Assembly (NCBI GenBank): GCA_910589085.1
Contig: CAJUSG010000067.1
Span: 1 to 9,727 of the forward strand
Direction: 5' to 3'
Source of the DNA: an uncultured Oscillospiraceae bacterium
GTDB lineage: Bacteria > Bacillota > Clostridia > Oscillospirales > Oscillospiraceae
Length of the DNA: 9,727 nucleotides
Both the position numbers and the translations under genes were made by a program. The notes under the pieces were generated by a model, which was not told the origin of the DNA, searched no databases, and saw only the letters and a program-made list of their open reading frames with translations. Shown one piece after another: positions 6,168 through 9,727 of the stretch; the first letter of the stretch is position 1; each line of letters begins with the position of its first letter.

Positions 6168-7298
6168 TTGACCAAAATTGACATTATCTCTGGATTCTTA
6201 GGCGCAGGCAAAACCACCCTCATCAAAAAGCTGCTGGACGAGAGCTTTAAGGGGGAGAAAATCGTCCTTATCGAGAACGAGTTCGGCGAGATCGGCATCG
6301 ACGGCGGCTTCTTGAAGGACGCCGGGGTGGAGATCACCGAGATGAACTCGGGCTGCATCTGCTGCTCCCTGGTGGGGGATTTCGGCGCAGCCTTGAAGCA
6401 GGTGCTGGCCGATTACTCCCCCGCCCGCATCGTCATCGAGCCCTCCGGGGTGGGCAAGCTGTCCGACGTGGTGGCCGCTGTGGAGCGGGTCCAGGCGGAG
6501 GCCCCGGACCTGCATCTGAACAGCTTTGTCACCGTGGTAGATGCCGCCAAGGCCAAGGTTTATATGAAAAACTTCGGTGAGTTCTTCAACGACCAGGTGG
6601 AGCACGCCTGCGCCATTATTCTGTCCCGCACCCAGAAAATCGACCAGAAGAAGCTGGACGGAGCGGTGGCCCTGCTGCGGGAGAAGAATCCCAAGGCCGC
6701 CATCCTCACCACCCCCTGGGACCAGCTCACCGGGGCGCAGATTCTCACCGCTATGGAGGGCGGCAAGGACCTGGCCCACGAGCTGATGGAGGAGATTGAG
6801 CACGAGGACCACCACCATCATCACGACGGCCATGACCACTCCCACTGCGACCACGAGCACGGCCACTGCGAGCACGACCATCACCATGAACACGACGGTC
6901 ACGACCACTCCCACTGCGACCACGAGCACGGCCACTGTGAGCACGAGCATCATCATGACCACGGCGACACCTGTACCGCCTGCTGCGGCCACGACCACCA
7001 CCATCACCACGACGCCGACGAGGTGTTTACCGCCTGGGGCCGGGAGACCCCCCGGAAATACAGCCGGGAGGAGCTCCAGGAGGCTCTGTCCGCCCTGGCC
7101 CTGGGGGATGACTACGGCTATATCCTCCGTGCCAAGGGTATGGTGCCCTGCGACGACGGCCAGACCTGGCTGCACTTCGACCTGGTGCCCGAGGAATTCC
7201 AGATTCGCGAGGGCAGCGCCGACTACACCGGCCGGCTGTGCGTCATCGGCTCCGAACTAAAGGAGGAGCAGCTGGAAAAGCTGTTCCTGCTGGCATAG
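6168..7298 (+). CDS. COG0523/CobW-family metal-chaperone-type GTPase with His-rich insert
   Basis: A 376-residue cytosolic P-loop GTPase of the G3E/COG0523 family, whose members insert or deliver metals (Zn, Co, Ni). I chose the TTG at 6168 because GGAAAGGA (6150-6157) lies 10 bases upstream and MTKIDIISGFLGAGKTT is the usual family start; an earlier TTG at 6141 lies upstream of that ribosome binding site. The Walker A motif is GFLGAGKT (9-16) and the CxCC metal site is Cys63-Ile-Cys65-Cys66. EPSG is at 91-94. The normal NKxD G4 motif is replaced by SRTQ (153-156). Residues 212-281 contain 34 His and 7 Cys, built partly from a 23-residue tandem duplication. A CobW C-terminal domain follows. 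It sits 43 bases after the protease gene and 63 before the second GTPase, probably in one operon. The metal is undetermined. Confidence 0.93.
   Translation: MTKIDIISGFLGAGKTTLIKKLLDESFKGEKIVLIENEFGEIGIDGGFLKDAGVEITEMNSGCICCSLVGDFGAALKQVLADYSPARIVIEPSGVGKLSDVVAAVERVQAEAPDLHLNSFVTVVDAAKAKVYMKNFGEFFNDQVEHACAIILSRTQKIDQKKLDGAVALLREKNPKAAILTTPWDQLTGAQILTAMEGGKDLAHELMEEIEHEDHHHHHDGHDHSHCDHEHGHCEHDHHHEHDGHDHSHCDHEHGHCEHEHHHDHGDTCTACCGHDHHHHHDADEVFTAWGRETPRKYSREELQEALSALALGDDYGYILRAKGMVPCDDGQTWLHFDLVPEEFQIREGSADYTGRLCVIGSELKEEQLEKLFLLA
6822..6959 (+). repeat. Two 69-base in-frame tandem repeats coding for a His/Cys-rich segment
   Basis: Unit 1 (6822-6890) and unit 2 (6891-6959) differ at only a handful of bases. 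Each encodes 23 residues following HDGHDHSHCDHEHGHCEH. They lie wholly within the GTPase gene and keep its frame, so copy number can change without breaking the protein. Confidence 0.92.
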
Positions 7299-7361
7299 GA
7301 CCAAAGCCTCCTTTGGAAAGGGGCCTTTTCCCCCATCAACAACCCTGCGAGGTGAACAAAA

Positions 7362-8309
7362 ATGCCCGATTCCCGAATCCCCCTCTATTTAATCACCGGT
7401 TTTTTGGACAGCGGGAAAACCACCCTGCTCAGCGACACCTTGAACATGGACTATTTCAACGACGGCCAGCGCACCGTCCTGCTCATGTGTGAAGACGGCG
7501 AGGAGGAGTACGACCAGCAGTTCTTGTCCCAACGCAACTGCCGCCTCATCCCCATCGAGGACCAGGAGGGGCTGAACACCAATTTTCTCCAGGAGACAGA
7601 CCGCCGCTATCAGCCTGAGCGGGTATTGCTGGAGTTCAATGGCATGTGGCCGGTGGATGTTCTCCGCAGGTGCCGGCTGCCCAAAAACTGGGGGCTGTAT
7701 CAGGCCATCCACGTGGTGGACGGCTCCACCTTTGAGATGTATCTGGCCAATATGCAGTCCATGTTTATCGACATGGTCACCGAGGCGGACATGGTCCTCT
7801 TCAACCGCTGCACCCCCGACATGCCCCTGGCAGGCTGGAAGCGGTCGGTGCGGGCGGTAAATCGGATGTGTGAGATCGTCTTTGAGGATGTCAACGGCGA
7901 GGAGCTGGAGGTGGAGGATATCCTCCCCTACTCCCTGGAGAAGGCCCACATCACGCTGGACGACGCCGACTACGGCATCTGGTATCTGGACATCCAGGAG
8001 CACCCCGACCGCTATGTGGGCAAGACCATCACCTACAAGGCCCAGGCTATGACCGGACTAAAGCTGCCCAAGGGGTCCTTTGTCCCCGGCCGCAACGCCA
8101 TGACCTGCTGTGTGGAGGACATCCGTTTCTTCGGCTTTCTGTGCAAATACAACAGGGCCCGTTCCCTGAAAAAGGGGGAGTGGATCACCGTCACCGCGGA
8201 GATCAGGTGGGAACATGCCGACGTCTATGAGGACGAGGGCGTGGTGCTCTACGCCCAGTCCGTGGAGAAGGCGGAGCCGCCCGAGGACCCGCTGGTCTAC
8301 TTCCGATAA
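7362..8309 (+). CDS. CobW-like GTPase fused to a DUF1980/TIGR03943-like domain
   Basis: A 315-residue protein of uncertain function. The N-terminal half (about 5-190) resembles COG0523 GTPases: P-loop GFLDSGKT (13-20), LLEFNG (89-94) where EPSG-type motifs sit, and HVVDG (117-121). It has no CxCC metal motif, and the G4 position reads FNRCT instead of NKxD. The C-terminal third (about 205-315) resembles the cytosolic domain of TIGR03943/YcgQ-type proteins: VGKTITYKAQ, MTCCVED with Cys249/Cys250, KKGEWITVTAE, and a final DPLVYF. Those proteins normally pair with a YcgR-type permease, which is absent here. GAGGTGA ends 6 bases before the ATG. The gap to the upstream GTPase holds only a short hairpin (CCAAAG/CTTTGG, 7301-7316), so cotranscription is likely. 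A partner role in metal handling is inferred from this context. Confidence 0.8.
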   Translation: MPDSRIPLYLITGFLDSGKTTLLSDTLNMDYFNDGQRTVLLMCEDGEEEYDQQFLSQRNCRLIPIEDQEGLNTNFLQETDRRYQPERVLLEFNGMWPVDVLRRCRLPKNWGLYQAIHVVDGSTFEMYLANMQSMFIDMVTEADMVLFNRCTPDMPLAGWKRSVRAVNRMCEIVFEDVNGEELEVEDILPYSLEKAHITLDDADYGIWYLDIQEHPDRYVGKTITYKAQAMTGLKLPKGSFVPGRNAMTCCVEDIRFFGFLCKYNRARSLKKGEWITVTAEIRWEHADVYEDEGVVLYAQSVEKAEPPEDPLVYFR

Positions 8310-8325
8310 TCGAATCAAACAGCGA

Positions 8326-8358
8326 GAGGCCGTCCCAGTCGGGACGGCCTCCGTTTAT
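8326..8358. terminator. Terminator between convergent genes
   Basis: GAGGCCGTCCC (8326-8336) pairs perfectly with GGGACGGCCTC (8341-8351): 11 bp with an AGTC loop. CGTTTATT follows on the plus strand, favouring termination of the GTPase operon. On the minus strand the sequence after the stem is only mildly T-rich, so its use by the antiporter gene is possible but weaker. Confidence 0.85.
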
Positions 8359-8368
8359 TGGAAGAAGC

Positions 8369-9727
8369 TCAGCCGATATTGATCTTGTGGCTCCGCGCAA
8401 AGAAGAGGAAGCCAAGCATCAGCACAATGCCGATGGGCAGGGCGATAATGCCGGGCAGGTTAGCCATCACCAGCAGACCGGCGATCAGATAGGTAATTCC
8501 GGAAATCACGGCGCAGGAAATCGCATAGGGCAGCTGGGTGGACACATGGTTCACATGGTCGCACTGGGCGCCTGCGGAGGCCATGATGGTGGTATCAGAG
8601 ATGGGGGAGCAGTGGTCGCCGCAGACGGCGCCGGCCATACAGGCGGAGATGCAGATGATGGCCATGGGGTTGCTCATGTCGAAAACGCTCTGGACAATGG
8701 GAATCAGGATCCCGAAGGTGCCCCAGCTGGTGCCGGTGGCGAAGGCCAGCAGACAGCCCACCACAAACACAATAACGGGCAGAACTACCTGAAGCCCGGA
8801 GGCGGAGCGTACAAAGTCCCGGACGAAATACTTGGCGCCCAGGGAGTCGGTCATCCCCTTCAGGGACCAGGCGAAGGTGAGGATCAGGATGGCGGGCACC
8901 ATGGCCTTAAAGCCCTCGGGGATGCAGCCCATCATCTCCTTAAAGGACATGGACTTGCGGATCAGGTAGTAGAGGAAGGCGAAGAGCAGGCCGAAGGCAG
9001 AGCCCAGCATCAAGCCCACCGAGGCGTCGGAGTTGGAAAAGGCATTCACAAAGTTCTCCCCGGAGAAGAAACCACCGGAGTAGATCATGCCGATGATGCA
9101 GGATACAACCAGTACCAGAATAGGCAGCACCAGGTCCAGGACGATGCCCTTGGACTCATCATTCTCCTCGTCCAGCATGGCATAGGGGTTGGAGCCGGAG
9201 AAGAGGTCGCCCTTCTCCACGGCGTTCTTCTCATACCGGGCCATAGGTCCAAACTCCACCTTCATCAGCACCATACCCACCATCATCACCACGGTAAACA
9301 GGGCGTAGAAGTTGTAAGGAATGGCCTGGATGAACAGGTTCAGGCCCTGGCCGTCCTCGGCGAAGGAGGCCACGGCGGCGGCCCAGGAGGAGATGGGCGC
9401 GATGATGCAGATCGGGGCGGCGGTGGCGTCGATGAGGTAGGCCAGCTTGGCCCGGGAGACATTCTGCTTGTCGGTGACCGGACGCATGACAGAGCCCACC
9501 GTCAGGCAGTTGAAATAGTCGTCGATAAAAATGAGGCAGCCCAGCACGATAGTGGCCAGCTGGACCCCCGCACGGGACTTGATGTTCTTCTTGGCCCAGC
9601 GGCCGAAGGCGGCGGAGCCGCCCGCCTTGTTCATCAGGCAGACCATCACGCCCAGAATCACCAGGAAAATCAGGATGCCCACGTTGTAGCCGTCGGACAG
9701 GGAGGCCACGATGCCGTCGTTGAAGGC
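8369..9727 (-). CDS. NhaC-family Na+/H+ antiporter, N-terminus beyond the window
   Basis: An integral membrane antiporter of the NhaC family (COG1757). Members exchange Na+ for H+, and some exchange H+ and Na+ with malate/lactate, so the substrate is not settled. The 452 visible residues contain many hydrophobic segments and family signatures: FIDDYFNCLTVGS, an APISSW segment, FATGTSWGTFGI, and CGDHCSPISDTTIMAS followed by CDHVNHVSTQLPYA. The frame stays open to the last base of the window (AFNDGIVASLSDGYN), and NhaC proteins normally have more membrane segments before this point. The GTG at 9709 is therefore not the real start and the gene continues beyond 9727. It ends convergently with the GTPase operon, so the two are not co-regulated. 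A hydrophilic loop with DEENDESKG near the middle is probably cytosolic. Confidence 0.93.
   Translation of the reverse strand, partial: AFNDGIVASLSDGYNVGILIFLVILGVMVCLMNKAGGSAAFGRWAKKNIKSRAGVQLATIVLGCLIFIDDYFNCLTVGSVMRPVTDKQNVSRAKLAYLIDATAAPICIIAPISSWAAAVASFAEDGQGLNLFIQAIPYNFYALFTVVMMVGMVLMKVEFGPMARYEKNAVEKGDLFSGSNPYAMLDEENDESKGIVLDLVLPILVLVVSCIIGMIYSGGFFSGENFVNAFSNSDASVGLMLGSAFGLLFAFLYYLIRKSMSFKEMMGCIPEGFKAMVPAILILTFAWSLKGMTDSLGAKYFVRDFVRSASGLQVVLPVIVFVVGCLLAFATGTSWGTFGILIPIVQSVFDMSNPMAIICISACMAGAVCGDHCSPISDTTIMASAGAQCDHVNHVSTQLPYAISCAVISGITYLIAGLLVMANLPGIIALPIGIVLMLGFLFFARSHKINIG

Noticed and set aside
6822..6959. CRISPR-like array in the His-rich region
   Set aside because: The two 69-base units directly abut without spacers and are in frame in a GTPase gene.

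Overview
The window looks like chromosomal DNA from a GC-rich, strictly anaerobic Firmicute, most likely an Oscillospiraceae (Flavonifractor/Lawsonibacter-like) bacterium. The pointers are strong GGAGG-type ribosome binding sites with GC-rich codon use, a rubrerythrin, an S-layer-homology (SLH) surface protein, a PurA of a clostridial-looking type, and a tRNA with an encoded CCA. The taxon is inferred from recalled family features, not from a search.

Layout, left to right. guaA (GMP synthetase) is on the minus strand at 44-1579. Its roughly 400-base leader holds a possible small ORF (1660-1887), a strong hairpin and a candidate anti-Shine-Dalgarno. On the plus strand follow a self-contained tRNA-Gly(CCC) unit with its own promoter and terminator (1924-2090), rubrerythrin (2142-2678) with a downstream hairpin, and purA (2890-4182) behind a near-consensus promoter whose -10 box sits inside an inverted repeat. 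Next come a secreted S41 (CtpA/Prc-type) protease with PDZ and SLH repeats (4259-6124) and two adjacent COG0523/CobW-type P-loop GTPases (6168-7298 and 7362-8309). A strong hairpin at 8326-8358 separates these from a convergent, 5'-truncated NhaC-family antiporter on the minus strand (8369 to the window end).

How the genes fit together. guaA and purA take the two branches from IMP (to GMP and to AMP), so nucleotide synthesis frames the left half. Rubrerythrin is an oxidative-stress enzyme of anaerobes. The two GTPases form the most interesting unit. The first has the CxCC metal motif and a His/Cys-rich metal-binding insert built from a 69-base tandem duplication. The second lacks CxCC and carries a C-terminal domain resembling the DUF1980/TIGR03943 (YcgQ-like) family. 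Both lack the canonical NKxD guanine-specificity motif. They may form a metal-handling pair, but no metal transporter is visible beside them. I see no IS element, phage gene or CRISPR array. The long antisense ORFs opposite guaA, purA and the protease are shadows caused by high GC.
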